A stretch of 64,000 bases of DNA from Begonia masoniana (lineage: Eukaryota > Streptophyta > Magnoliopsida > Cucurbitales > Begoniaceae): assembly GCA_022432975.1 (NCBI GenBank), contig CM039508.1:23328542-23392541 (forward strand). Reading direction: 5' to 3'. This document shows, piece by piece, positions 37,481 through 49,643 of the stretch (position 1 is its first letter; the number at the start of each line of letters is the position of its first letter). Below the pieces are notes generated by a model. It was not told the DNA's origin and ran no database searches. It saw only the letters and a program-made list of their open reading frames with translations. Made by a program: the position numbers and the translations under genes.

Positions 37481-37527
37481 GTGAAGAGTTTTATACAGGT
37501 GAGGTAGATGAGACAGCCGAGGATTAG
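37481..37527 (+). other. Putative LTR-encoded acidic C-terminal ORF (RT-1)
   Basis: Immediately after TGTAG the frame reads GEEFYTGEVDETAED then TAG. The acceptor has a good polypyrimidine stretch and an upstream CTAAG branch-like site. The LTR at 38978 encodes GGEIYSGEVDETAQG in the same place. Coding is inferred. Confidence 0.45.
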
Positions 37528-37888
37528 GCGGAAGTCGGAGGAGTACGGAGTCCGCCGGTGCAGGCTATTGTTGGAGCGTCTTGACCACCGTTTTCCTCGG
37601 GTTTGTGGGAGGTTGCTATTTTGTATGTAGATAGTTGGTATGTAGATAGTTGGTGGGTGTTTAAGTTGTTTTGATGAGTTAAGTTGTTTAAATTGTGATA
37701 GATTTTGGTACATTGTATTTGTAAATGTTTTCATAATTATTTTGACGGTTTGCGAGTCAATTGTGTTGATGGATAATGGTTGTAAGTGTTTGTGGTTTGA
37801 ACTAGTTTGATTCCTGGTTTTAAATTGCAGGTTTTGGTTTTTTTTTGATTTAAAATAAATAAAGTCGGGTTACGTTCTCTATTTTTGT

Positions 37889-38996
<1,108 letters not shown>

Positions 38997-39226
38997 AAGG
39001 AACATTGGAGAGAAAGTAAAAGAATAATAAAATAGGTTGTTTTAATTAATTTAAAAGAAAAGTGAATGGTTTAGGTTCGAGTATTTTCAGTGAAATTAAG
39101 CCGTGGTTTATAATTTAAGAGCGAGATTGAATGAAATTCGAAATGGTCGAAAGTATGGGAGGACTAATTAGTAAATGTTGTTTTATTAAGATTATTATTA
39201 TTATTATTATATTTTAAATAAAAACA

Positions 39227-39257
39227 AAACAACAGAATGGCAAAGCCATTCTGTTGT
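39227..39257. repeat. 14-bp stem-loop in LTR
   Basis: AACAACAGAATGGC-AAA-GCCATTCTGTTGTT, perfect arms. Same relative place as the hairpin at 17928-17962 and sharing the GAATGGC/GCCATTC core. Confidence 0.88.
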
Positions 39258-40063
39258 TCGTTCGAGTGCCCGACGCCGAGAGCAGAGCAGGGGAGAGGGA
39301 GAGCCGAGCGACGTTCTTCCGACGACGACCGCCGCCGAGTTCCGATGTTCTCCGGCCAGACGACGGCGACGAGCGGTTTCCGGTTGTCTCCGCGCACAAA
39401 CCGACGGTAAGGCTTGGTTTTCTCCCCTGTTTCGGTTTTGTTCAAGGCCGACGGTGACGAGCCGGAATTGGCTCCGATCACCGGCTGTTTTCGAGCGATT
39501 TTGGCCTGAGATTGTCAGGTAGTGGGCTGGCAATAATCGGTTGGCCGTGAGGAGCCCGATTTGGGTGAAATTCAGAAAGCCCTCTTTGGGGCATTTCGGG
39601 TTTTTGCTTGTAGTTCTAGATTTTTGATTAGTTTAAGCTAATTGAGGGTATAGGTAGTTGATTGGTGAAGAATTGGGTGGAATTTGATGGAAAATCGAAA
39701 AGGGGGATTTTTCGGGTAAAGGGGCAGTTCGGGTTTTGCTAGTTTTGACCTAGCTAGGGTCGGTTGTTTTGAAATTCCTTTTGGCAGGTTAAAATAGGTT
39801 ATTAGAGGAGTACGTGGCCGCTGGAATCGTTCGATTCCGATAACCGACGCAAAAGTTACGCGCGTTTGAAGTTTTGGGTCGGTTTTTACCTAACCCAAAT
39901 TAGTGGCCCGTTTCGTTAGGTTTTTGCTCGATTAGGCTAGAACTAGTAGTTTGAGAGTAATTGCTGACTGTAGGCTTGATTTTAATGGTTTGATGAATCT
40001 TTGTCGTAGGTCGAGCCGTAGGTGGACAGGTAACCGAATATCCTCAGTGGGCTAGGACACCAG

Positions 40064-40727
40064 GTAAGTAGTGGTAGCTTTTCCTTCGCCTTCGGGCCTA
40101 CACCATAGAACGGTAGGGCTATTTATTTCGTGTTGCGTTGTGTTGGTTGTTTTGTTCGGTATTGCATTTTTGAAGCATGCATCATGGTATAACACGTTAG
40201 GTACAGTTATTGGCATTGGTTGGCATGGTGAGCATGAATCTAATCAGATAAGAAAATTTTAATTGCATCACGAATAGGTGCCTTGTCGGGCTAAGGTGCT
40301 GGTATGTAGCACCCCGAGGGGTACTCTATGAGAGATGACCAGCTAAAACACTTATTGCATTTCGAATAGGTGCCTTGTCGGGCTGAGGTGCTGGTATGTA
40401 GCACCCCGAGGGGTACTCTATGAGAGATGATTGGCTAAGACATATAATCCTGAATAGTGTGCCTTGTCGGGCTGAGATGTTGGTATGTAGCACCCCGAGG
40501 GGTCCAGTATGAAGGATGGTGGTTCGAGTGTGGCCATCCTAGACGGTTATGGGATGTGTGCCAACTCGTTCCACACGGCTGATGAAAGATTAAAGCAACG
40601 AACAGCAAATAAGCACAACTGAGTGATAGAAACTGCATGTGTTAGGATGTTTGAGCATTGTGTGTTTTGCATTCATACCTTCCTACTTGCTAAGCATTAG
40701 GCTTACATTTTCTGTTCTATGGTGTAG
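40064..40727 (+). other. Predicted LTR intron with perfect 15-bp terminal inverted arms
   Basis: Donor CAG|GTAAGTAG (40061-40070). Arm 1 CCTACACCATAGAAC at 40097-40111, 33 nt after the donor. A 90-bp repeat array is in the loop. TGCTAAGC branch-like word at 40688, pyrimidine-rich stretch, arm 2 GTTCTATGGTGTAGG at 40714-40728 whose TAG is the acceptor. Wobble pairs could lengthen the stem on both sides. Confidence 0.6.
40271..40510. repeat. About 90-bp tandem repeat, 3 copies
   Basis: Units start near 40271, 40363 and 40451, each with GTGCCTTGTCGGGCT and GTAGCACCCCGAGGGGT. Located in the predicted intron loop. Confidence 0.93.
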
Positions 40728-40774
40728 GTGGCGAGATTTACTCAGGTGAGGTGGATGAGACAGCCCAGGGCTAG
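40728..40774 (+). other. Putative LTR-encoded acidic C-terminal ORF
   Basis: Frame GGEIYSGEVDETAQG then TAG, starting at the acceptor. The preceding small exon (about 40010-40063) is open in the matching phase. Because the exon before ends in G, both spliced and unspliced readings give Gly at the border. Coding is inferred. Confidence 0.45.
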
Positions 40775-41351
40775 GCAGCAGTTGGTGATGCATGCAGTAT
40801 GCCGGTGCGGGCTATTGTTGGGGCGCCTCGACCATGGTCTTCGGAAAGATGTGGGTGGAACAGTATTTTGGGTCGTGTATAATTTATATTTATTTTGGTG
40901 GTTTGTAGAGTTGTCTTTTTGGTTGATGTTCTTAGAGTTACGGTATAGCTATTTGTCGTTGTTGTATATAGTCATAGTTAAGGGTGATGTGTCGCCCTAT
41001 ACTGTGCACTTTCTTCATTTTGATTGGTAGCGTTTCTGGACGATATGTTGATTGTTGGAGATTTCGTAGGTTGATTAGATGGTTAGGAATATTCTGGACT
41101 GGTTGGGAATTGATTTGTGCGCAGGTACTTAGCATTTTGGAGGCGCCATTTTTAGGCGTTACTTTGCCGAAATTTTCGGGAAGAACGCCGTGGTGCTTAA
41201 GGGTTAAGATTAAGGGAAATTAGCGAGTCTAAACTTATTTTAAATCATGTTTTTACGTGGGTTAGGTTAGCAAAGTAGCGCACCGAGCCAGGGTGGGTTC
41301 GGGGGCGTTACAGATGCACCGAGCCGGGACAGGTTCGGGGCGTTACAAAGT

Positions 41352-41363
41352 TGGTATCAAAGC
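41352..41363 (+). other. Primer binding site of RT-1
   Basis: TGGTATCAAAGC four bases after the LTR end at 41347; one mismatch to the initiator-Met tRNA complement. Confidence 0.88.
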
Positions 41364-41508
41364 AAAAGTGGTCGAGTCGTTCAAAGGATTACCCGACAAT
41401 GTCGGCCGCCGTGCAATGTGCTTCACCGACTGTAAGTATTTCTTTAACTCTAGTTAGTTTCCTTTTCTAAGATTAGATTTTCTAATTTTTCAGGAATAGA
41501 ATTTAAAA

Positions 41509-42306
41509 ATGCCGAGAAATCCCGGACGACCCCGGAATGTACCAGAACCACCTGAGGACCCGAATAAACAACTCAGGGATCTATTGAACGTTCAATCTCA
41601 GCTGCTCGGTATTTTTATGAATCAAGGCGTACCGGGAGGTATGATAGTGGGGTCTGGCTCGGGAGTGGGCCCCAGCGGAGAGAGGTTCAGAAGGTTAAAG
41701 CCTCCGGCATCTGAAGGACGTTTGACGGATCCGACAGCTGCTAAGAGTTGGATATGTACGGTGGATGATATGTTTAGTGTCGCAGAGGTGGAAGAACAAA
41801 ACAAGGTTAAATGTGCTACCTTCCATTTGTCGAATAGTACTCAGAGCTAGTGGGGAACAGTGAATGCCACAACAGATATTCAGAGCATGACCTGGGAGGA
41901 ATTTAAGGAGCTGTTTTATGATAAATATTACAACCGAACGGTTCAAGCTGCGAAGCGATTGGAGTTCATGGCTTTAAAGCAAACCGGATCTGTGGGAGAT
42001 TATATTCAGCAATTTGAATCTCTGTCCCGATTTGCCGGCAATATGATCAGCAGAGAGGAGGATAAGATCTTTCAGTTTGTACAAGGTTTGAAGCCATAAA
42101 TTGAAATGCTAGTGAAGACGTTTGGGATTGATGGTATATCCTTTACACGAGTGGTGGCCAAAGCTCTAAAGGTGGAGGTATCTGCCGGTAAGATTCTTAA
42201 ACATGTTGAAGCACCAAAGAGGATGTTCAAAGATATTACTGCACAGTTTAGCAGGGTGGATCATCTACTCAGTTCCAGGGTACGAAAAGACCGGGTGGAA
42301 ATTTGA
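41509..42306 (+). pseudogene. RT-1 gag, broken
   Basis: The frame opens at ATG 41509 with a Pro/Arg-rich start, then capsid-type gag with SMTWEEFKELFYDKYY (about 41884) and FMALKQTGSVGDYIQQFESL. In-frame stops at 41848-41850 (TAG) and 42097-42099 (TAA). A frameshift near 42300 passes to the next frame, where the zinc knuckles lie. Confidence 0.9.
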
Positions 42307-45300
42307 CAGATCCAAGGGGTGGCAAGAAGCCTCAGCAACAACCACAACAGAAGAAATGGTTTCAGCAGTGTCCTAAATGTTTAAAGTCTCACCCGGGAGA
42401 ATGTGGACAGTACGAAGGCAAATGTTATAACTGCTTTGAGTCTGGTCATTTGTTTCGAGACTGCCCGAAGCCGAAAGTGAATCGATGTTTTATTTGCAAT
42501 GAACCTTGTCATATAGCGAAGGATTGCCCTGCACCGAAGAAGGGACCAACCAAGGCAATACCCAGAATTTTCGCCATGATAGAGCCGGAGGGAGAGGATC
42601 GAGCTGCAGTTATTTCAGGTACTGTATTTGTTAATTCAATGCCTGCATTTACTTTGATAGATTCAGGGGCATCCCATTCCTTCGTAGCGGCAGCATTTGT
42701 AACAAAAGTACAGTTAGAAGTAGAGCCGGCTGAAAGTGCGTATACTGTGAAGTTACCGTCTGGAGAGTGTATGCATTCTGAGCAGGTAGTTCCTAACAGT
42801 TTAGTGACGGTCGGAAAGAAGACTTTACCTGCTGATTTGATCGTTATGTGGATAACCGGGTATGATGTGATACTCGGTATGGACTGGCTGTTTCGACACC
42901 ATGCGACGATTGATTGCAGAGCAGGGACTGTGAATTTTCAACCTCCGAGCGGTGAAAATTTTTCTTTTCAAGCTTTGAAGAACATAAAGAGGCTCTCAGT
43001 TATGGCACCCATAGATGCTCGGAAATCTGTTAGTGGTGAGTTTACGTGTTTTCTTGCCGCTATTGTAGATTCTCAGTCTTTGGTAGAAGTTAAGCTTCAG
43101 GAGATAGATATTGTTCGTGATTTTCCTGAAGTGTTCCTAGATGATTTGCCTGGTCTACCTCCAGACCGAGAAATCGAGTTCGTAATTGACACTTATCCTG
43201 GAGCAGAGCCGGTGTCGAAGAATCCTTACAGGTTGGCTCCGCCTGAATTGAAAGAATTGAAGAAGCAGCTGGAGGAGCTAGTCGACAAGGGCTTTATACG
43301 CCCTAGCTTCTCGCCGTGGGGAGCGCCCTTATTATTTGTTAAGAAGAAAGATGGGTCGCTTCGAATGTGCATCGACTACCAAGAATTGAACAAGCTAACG
43401 GTGAAAAACAAGTATCCATTGCCGAGAATAGATGATTTGTTTGATCAGCTGCAAGGAGCCCAGATATTTTCTAAAATTGATTTGAGATCGGGGTATTACC
43501 AGTTGAAAGTCAGATCGCAGGATATCCCGAAAACGGCTTTCAGGACTCGATATGGACATTATGAGTTCCTGGTTATGTCGTTTGGTTTGACGAATGCTCC
43601 AACTGCATTTATGGACCTGATGAATCGGGTGTTCCGGGAGTATCTCGATAGATTCGTGATTGTGTTTATCGGTGATATTCTGATTTATTCCCGTGATGAA
43701 GCAGAGCATAAGGAGCATCTGAGGATTGTCCTGGAAATTCTAAAGCGGCATCAGCTATATGCTAAGTTATCGAAATGTGAATTTTGGTTGACTAAGGTAC
43801 ATTTTCTTGGCCATGTTATCAGCAGTGGCGGAATATCAGTGGATCCAGCCAAGATTCAGTCGATTAATGAATGGCCTCAACCGAAGAATGTCAGCGAGAT
43901 TCGGAGTTTTTTGGGGTTAGCGGGCTATTATAGAAGATTTATTGAAGGGTTTTCTAAAATAGCAGCACCTATGACTCGACTGACCAGAAAAGACGTGAAG
44001 TATGAGTGGTCTGAAGAGTGTGAGCTCAGCTTTCAGACGTTGAAGCAGAGATTAACTACAGCTCCGGTTCTGACATTACCAGTGGCAGAAGAGAAGTTCT
44101 GTATTTATTGCGATGCCTCTCGGATTGGTCTGGGTTGTGTGCTTATGCAGAAGGACAGGGTGATTGCCTATGCTTCTCGATAGTTGAAGCCTTATGAGAA
44201 GAATTATCCAACCCATGACTTGGAGTTAGCTGCTGTGGTGTTTGCTTTGAAAATCTGGAGGCATTATTTATATGGTCAGCAGTGCGAGGTATATTCAGAT
44301 CATAAAAGTCTAAAGTATATCTTTACTCAAAAGGAGTTGATTATGAGGCAACGACGATGGTTAGAGTTCGTGAAGGACTATGATCTGGAAATTAAATACC
44401 ACCCCGGGAAGGCCAATGTAGTTGCAGATGCCTTAAGTCGAGTATCGACTGCAGTGTCAGCGATGGAAGTAGAGATGTCCAGGGAGTTGAGCACGGAGTT
44501 TTAGAGATTTGATTTAGAGTTGATTTCAGATGTGACTGCAGTACTATCAGCTCTATCTCTGAAGCCTACAATTTTGGAGAAAATCAGAGAAGCTCAGCAG
44601 GGAGATTCGGAATGCAATAAGTTCAAGTTGAGTATGGTGTCTGACGATCGAACAGAGTTCAGTTACTCGGATGATGGTATTATGAAGTTTCGTAATCGGT
44701 GGTATGTTCCGAGCAATGAACAGCTTCGAAAGGATATTTTGGTTGAAGCTCATTCTTCGAGGTTTCTGTTCACCCGGGGAGTACCAAGATGTACAGAGAC
44801 CTCAAACAATATTATTGGTGGCCTGGTATGAAGAAATCAGTGGCTGAATTTGTTGAAACATGTTTGATTTGTCAGCAGGTGAAGGCAGAACATCAGCGAC
44901 TTGTTGGGAAGTTGCAGCCATTACCGGTTCCAGAGTGGAAGTGGGATCAGATTTCTATGGATTTCGTTGTCGGATTGCCTCGGACGACGAAAGGATTTGA
45001 TGGTATTTGGGTGATCGTAGATCGTTTAACTAAATCAGCCCACTTTCTGCTGGTGAAGATGACATACAGTATGGATCAGTTTGCTAAACTTTATATTCAG
45101 GAGATTTTGAGATTACACGGTGTGCCGACTTCGATTGTATCAGATAGGGACCCGAGGTTCACTTCCAAGTTTTGGAAGAGTCTGCATAAGGCGATGGGGA
45201 CTCGGTTGAATTTCAGCACTGCTTTTCATCCTCAGACAGACGGACAATCTGAGCGTACTATTCAAATTCTTGAGGATATGCTCCGAGCTTGTGTGCTGGA

Positions 45301-46072
45301 GTTTCAGGGTTCCTGAAGTAGGTATCTACCTTTGGTGGAGTTCTCGTATAACAATAGTTATCAGGATACTATTGGAATGGCTCCATACGAGGCTCTCTAC
45401 GGAAGGAAGTGTAGATCACCTCTTTATTGGGACAGAGAATCTAGTCTGATTGGCCCGGAGATTTTACAGCAAACTACAGATAATATTCAATTTATTCGAC
45501 AGCGTATTTTGACAGCTCAAAGTCGCCAGAAGAGTTATGCAGACGGTAGGAGGCGGGAGCTGGAATTTGAGGTAGACGATGAGGTTTTCTTGAAGATATC
45601 GCCGTTTAAAGGTGTAATGAGGTTCGGGAAGCGGGGGAAATTGAATCCGAGATATGTTGGGCCATTCCCGATTGTGAAACGAGTGGGGAAGATGGCGTAT
45701 CAGTTGGAGTTACCTACTTCTATGGAGGACGTATTCCACGTATCAATGCTGCGGAAGTGCCTGAGAGATCCATCACATGTAGTGGTGCAGCAGGACATCG
45801 ATGTGCAGCCTACATTGTCTTACGAGGAGAAGCCAGTGGACATCTTGGATTATGTAGTGAAGAAATTACGCAATAAAGACATTCCACTGGTGAAGGTGCT
45901 GTGGCGCAACCACAACGTTGAGGAGGCGACGTGGGAGCGGCAGCAGGACATGATGGAGCGTTATCCTGAGCTCTTCAGGTACGTAAATTTTAAGGACAAA
46001 ATTTTTGTGAGGGTGGATTGTAACACCCAAAAAATTTCGGTAACGCACGTATACCTTGGATTAGATAGTTAG
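42303..46072 (+). pseudogene. RT-1 zinc knuckles, protease, RT, RNase H, integrase, chromodomain
   Basis: Two CCHC knuckles ([28 protein letters not shown]), protease DSGASHSF (about 42660), RT with [13 protein letters not shown], RNase H, integrase with [13 protein letters not shown] and the D-D-E core ([22 protein letters not shown]), and a chromodomain (VLWRNHNVEEATWE, about 45895-45936). The RT active site reads FIGDILIYS (about 43666-43692) instead of F-I-D-D, losing the first catalytic Asp. Stops lie at 44181, 44502 and 45314, with a frameshift near 44780. The frame runs into the 3' LTR, ending at 46072. Confidence 0.93.
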
Positions 46073-46964
46073 AGTAGTTATTTTAGTGGATAAAGGGATT
46101 AGATGTAAATTATGCTAAGATAAGAATGTAAGTTTGAAATGTCAAAGTTTGAAAAGTCAAACTAATTAAGTACCAATAGAATGCTAGTGTTAAGTTGCAT
46201 TAAAGGGTTTGAAAAGTCAAATGTGTAAATATCAACCAATAAGAAAAATTCAAAGGAAATTTAAATGAAATAAAAGAATGAAAAGTGGGAATTAATGATG
46301 TCTTCATGTTGGAGATTGGAAGACAAGGTGAGGGTTAAGGGTTTAATGGTAATTTTAAAGAAAAGAGTTGAAAATTCAAAATCAAATATGTGGAAAAGTC
46401 AAAAGTATCTAACAACCAATAGGAAAGAAGAATTTGTGATGAAAAATGAATGGAGGAAGTGGTGAAGGATGACAGCCACGTTGGAGGAGGAAAAGGGAGG
46501 TGGATTTATAATTTTAAAGAATTTTGTGGTGAAAAATTAAAAGAAGGAAGAAATTTACTTTAAATTTTCAAAAATTGTGGAAAAACATATCATTTTCTTC
46601 TTTCTTCTCCCCTGCCATCGTGAACCATCCATAGTCGCCTCTTCTCTCACCTTTGCTTTAATTTCTCAAGGTGATTTTAAGGTAAAACTTCATGGGTTTT
46701 GATTTTTATAAGTTTAGAGGAAGTTTGAGAGTGTTTTAGTGAGTTTTGGTTGGATTTTGTGAGGGTTTGAAAACCCTAGTTTTGGGATTCCGAAATTTGG
46801 TTTTCAATTGGTTGATTTCTTTCCAAATTAGTTGGTTTAGCTGTTGAATGGATAGTTTGGGTTAATTGAGTGATTAGATAAAGGATTGGATGGAAGTTAC
46901 ACAAAAACCGGGTTGGAACACTTGGGGGGGCCGATTCTGTTGAGGGGTTTTCGGGTTGGCTAAT
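46019..46964 (+). repeat. 3' LTR of RT-1, truncated
   Basis: Starts TGTAACACCC after a purine tract GTGAGGGTGGA (46008-46018). Matches the 5' LTR to the GGTTGGCTAAT region, then stops where sequence attributed to element T resumes. About 2 kb is missing. It has one copy of the 158-bp unit. Confidence 0.9.
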
Positions 46965-47121
46965 GCTACACTCCATGACATTAAATCTAATGCTCAAATT
47001 GCTAAAAATAATCATCAACATTTGATCTGAATCTCGTGAAAGAGGCATTGATTGAAGCCCTCAAAGGATCAAGCTTCTTAGAAGAATACATATCTCCTTC
47101 TCTAAAATTGAGGGACGCCTG
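46965..47121 (+). pseudogene. Element T gag, continued
   Basis: Frame ATLHDIKSNAQIAKNN followed by a stop; it would follow the gag-like segment ending at 32778. Cut at 47122 by another LTR. Confidence 0.4.
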
Positions 47122-48678
47122 TGTAACGCCCGGGTTTTCGGGTTTTCAGATTTTCTGATTTCTAGGGTTATTTTTATAAATACGTAAGTTAATCCCGTTT
47201 TGCGAGCGGGAGGTTTCATTAGAGCTCTAGGAATTTATGAGAATTTTTAGAGGAATAAATGAAATTTTAGAAATCCAAATCGAAAGAGTAATGCTAGAGT
47301 TCCCGTTTTAGCTTTTTAGTATGTTAATTCGTAAAAATAATAAAATAAGTCTGTTTTGCGAACGAGAAGTTTTGTTAGAACTCTAGGAATAAATTGGAAT
47401 ATTTAGAGAAATAAGGAAATTTCAGAGAAACCAAATCGATAGATTAAATAACGAAATTGATAGAAAGTTTTAGTGAGGGGCAAAATGGTAATTAGAATAA
47501 AATAATTATAAATTTATATTAAACTCTCCCTCACCCCTCTCCCTTCACGATTCACTTCCAGCAAACCCCCCCCCCCCCCTGTTTTGTTTTTCCTCTCCCT
47601 CCCGCGGCGAGTTCTCCCTTGTGCGACGAAGGCTCCGTTCCGACAACTGATTTCTTCTTCGTTTTCTTCGACAATTCAATGCTCTAGGTAAGCCCTAAGC
47701 TCTAGACACGTTTAGTTTTCGGTTTATGGTTGTTATTCGTTATGTTTTATCGATTTAGGGTTTGTGTAAACTTACGTTTTTGGTTAGAAACCGTTAGTTT
47801 TGAAAGTATTGATGATGATTGATGATAGATTGATGGTTATTGATGATTTTTAGGTTGAAAATGGATATAGAGTTTGATTTTTAGTGTTTAGAAATACCGT
47901 TTTAATGTAGATTAGTATTCTGAATTTTGGGCTTCATCATTAGCTTTAATTCGAAAATTAGCTATGACATATTAAAGTAGATGTTATGGGTGACGTTTTG
48001 GCGTTAGAATCGTTGTGATCGGATGTCGGATTAGGGAGGAATTTGTGTTTGAATGTGCGCATGTGAAGTGTTTGATAAAATGCCTGAATGAATAGTTGAA
48101 TGGATTTAGATTGAATTTGTAAGGAATTAAGCTCCGAATTAGTTATGGACGTGAGAAACATGTATTGACGTATTGGTAGAGAGTTAATTACGCTTGAGCT
48201 ATGGTTATGAAAATGAGAGTTTAGTTAACCCGAGCAAGTGCTAATGTAATGTTTATCATGTTAGGTTTTTCAGGTTCCACGGTTAAGAGTCGGAATTGAG
48301 ATAAATTGCTAAGGACGCCAAGTAAGTAGTGTATGTTTACGTGTTGCCCTTTTGGCCTACATCACAGGACGTTAGGAATTGTTTGGGTGTTTTAAAGCGG
48401 TAGGGAGTTGCTCGGTTTTTAGAGCGATCCACGCAGTCCGTTTTCATGGAATTTTATACGTTTTCATTTACGATTTTGAATCGTTTATTTGATTGATGTT
48501 TGGATCGAAGAGGGATTATTGTTGAAGGGTTGGTTTGAAGTGTGTTTAAAGGTAAGTTGTTGCGGGAGGGATTATAGAGTGTGTATGTGAAGTGTGCAGG
48601 AGATCGAAGGAAGAAGGATGGATCGGCTAACAGGCCACGTTCTGGAAACAGAACGCTGGCTGATCGATCGGCCGTGAT
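47122..48678 (+). mobile_element. Truncated LTR, 1557 bp
   Basis: Starts TGTAACGCCCGG. It has a pyrimidine-rich leader with CTAG|GTAAGC near 47685, a small exon before GTAAGTAG at about 48321, arm 1 CCTACATCACAGGAC at 48356-48370, and CGATCGATCG-type palindromes near 48660. Arm 2 and the acceptor are deleted and the 3' end is missing. A run of 13 C (47566-47578) lies in the leader. Confidence 0.8.
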
Positions 48679-49238
48679 TTATAGAAAATGGTCCATTAAC
48701 ATTGATTCTTTTGAAAATCTACAACCCTTGAGCATCTGTGGTAAATCCCATATGAGCCAAGGAGTGCTCATTATACACGTCTAGGTGGTGTAAGGCTATA
48801 GACATATCAACATTAAGGACAACAATACTGCATGCTTGAAAGAGTTTTCTAAAGAGTACATTGTACGACAAGGAATTCTTAGATGACACAATAACTTCAA
48901 TCATGTGATGCGGAATAATATATCAAGACTAATACATTTAAGACTGTATAAGTTTGGTAGAATGTATAGATACATGTGTAACACCCGGAATTTTCCGTAC
49001 ATCCAGTTTATTCCCGTTTACCGCAATTTCCAACTCTACGTGTCATTAAACGGCGGAGTTGTAGTAGAATCGAGAGAGGATTTATTTGGGTGAAATGTTC
49101 TTTTTTTTTTCTTTCTTCCCACTGTTGCTTGAATTTTCTTTTAGTCTCAGTTTTCTTTAAATGAAAAATTTTACGTGAAAATACGAGGGCTTAGGTCAAA
49201 GTTATGTCAATGTAAAGTCAAGTCTTGTGACGGCCCTA

Positions 49239-49270
<32 letters not shown>

Positions 49271-49643
49271 TTACAGCCTGACTAGGGATTTCCTCCTTTT
49301 GAACATCTTGAGCCTTGCTAACCTCAACATTTTGAGCTGTAGTTCCTATAGAAAATGGTCCATTAACATTGATTCTTTTGAAAATCTACAACCCTTGAGC
49401 ATCTGTGGTAAATCCCATATGAGCCAAGGAGTGCTCATTATACACGTCTAGGTGGTGTAAGGCTATAGACATATCAACATTAAGGACAACAATACTGCAT
49501 GCTTGAAAGAGTTTTCTAAAGAGTACATTGTACGACAAGGAATTCTTAGATGACACAATAACTTCAATCATGTGATGCGGAATAATATATCAAGACTAAT
49601 ACATTTAAGACTGTATAAGTTTGGTAGAATGTATAGATACATG
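48679..49643. repeat. 667-bp tandem duplication with an LTR remnant
   Basis: 48679-48976 is repeated at 49347-49643, each followed by TGTAACACCCGGAATTTT. The first LTR copy is a 300-bp remnant (48977-49276) ending in five GGGGTC units and CGTTACA. The second is the full solo LTR at 49644. On the minus strand the duplicated segment has a 61-codon frame (48719-48904 and 49386-49571) with no recognised family; it looks like part of a transposable element. Confidence 0.85.

Noticed and set aside
39164..39533. Arg-rich GC-rich frames on both strands
   Set aside because: They come from the GC-rich leader of a solo LTR; no splice-consistent coding evidence.
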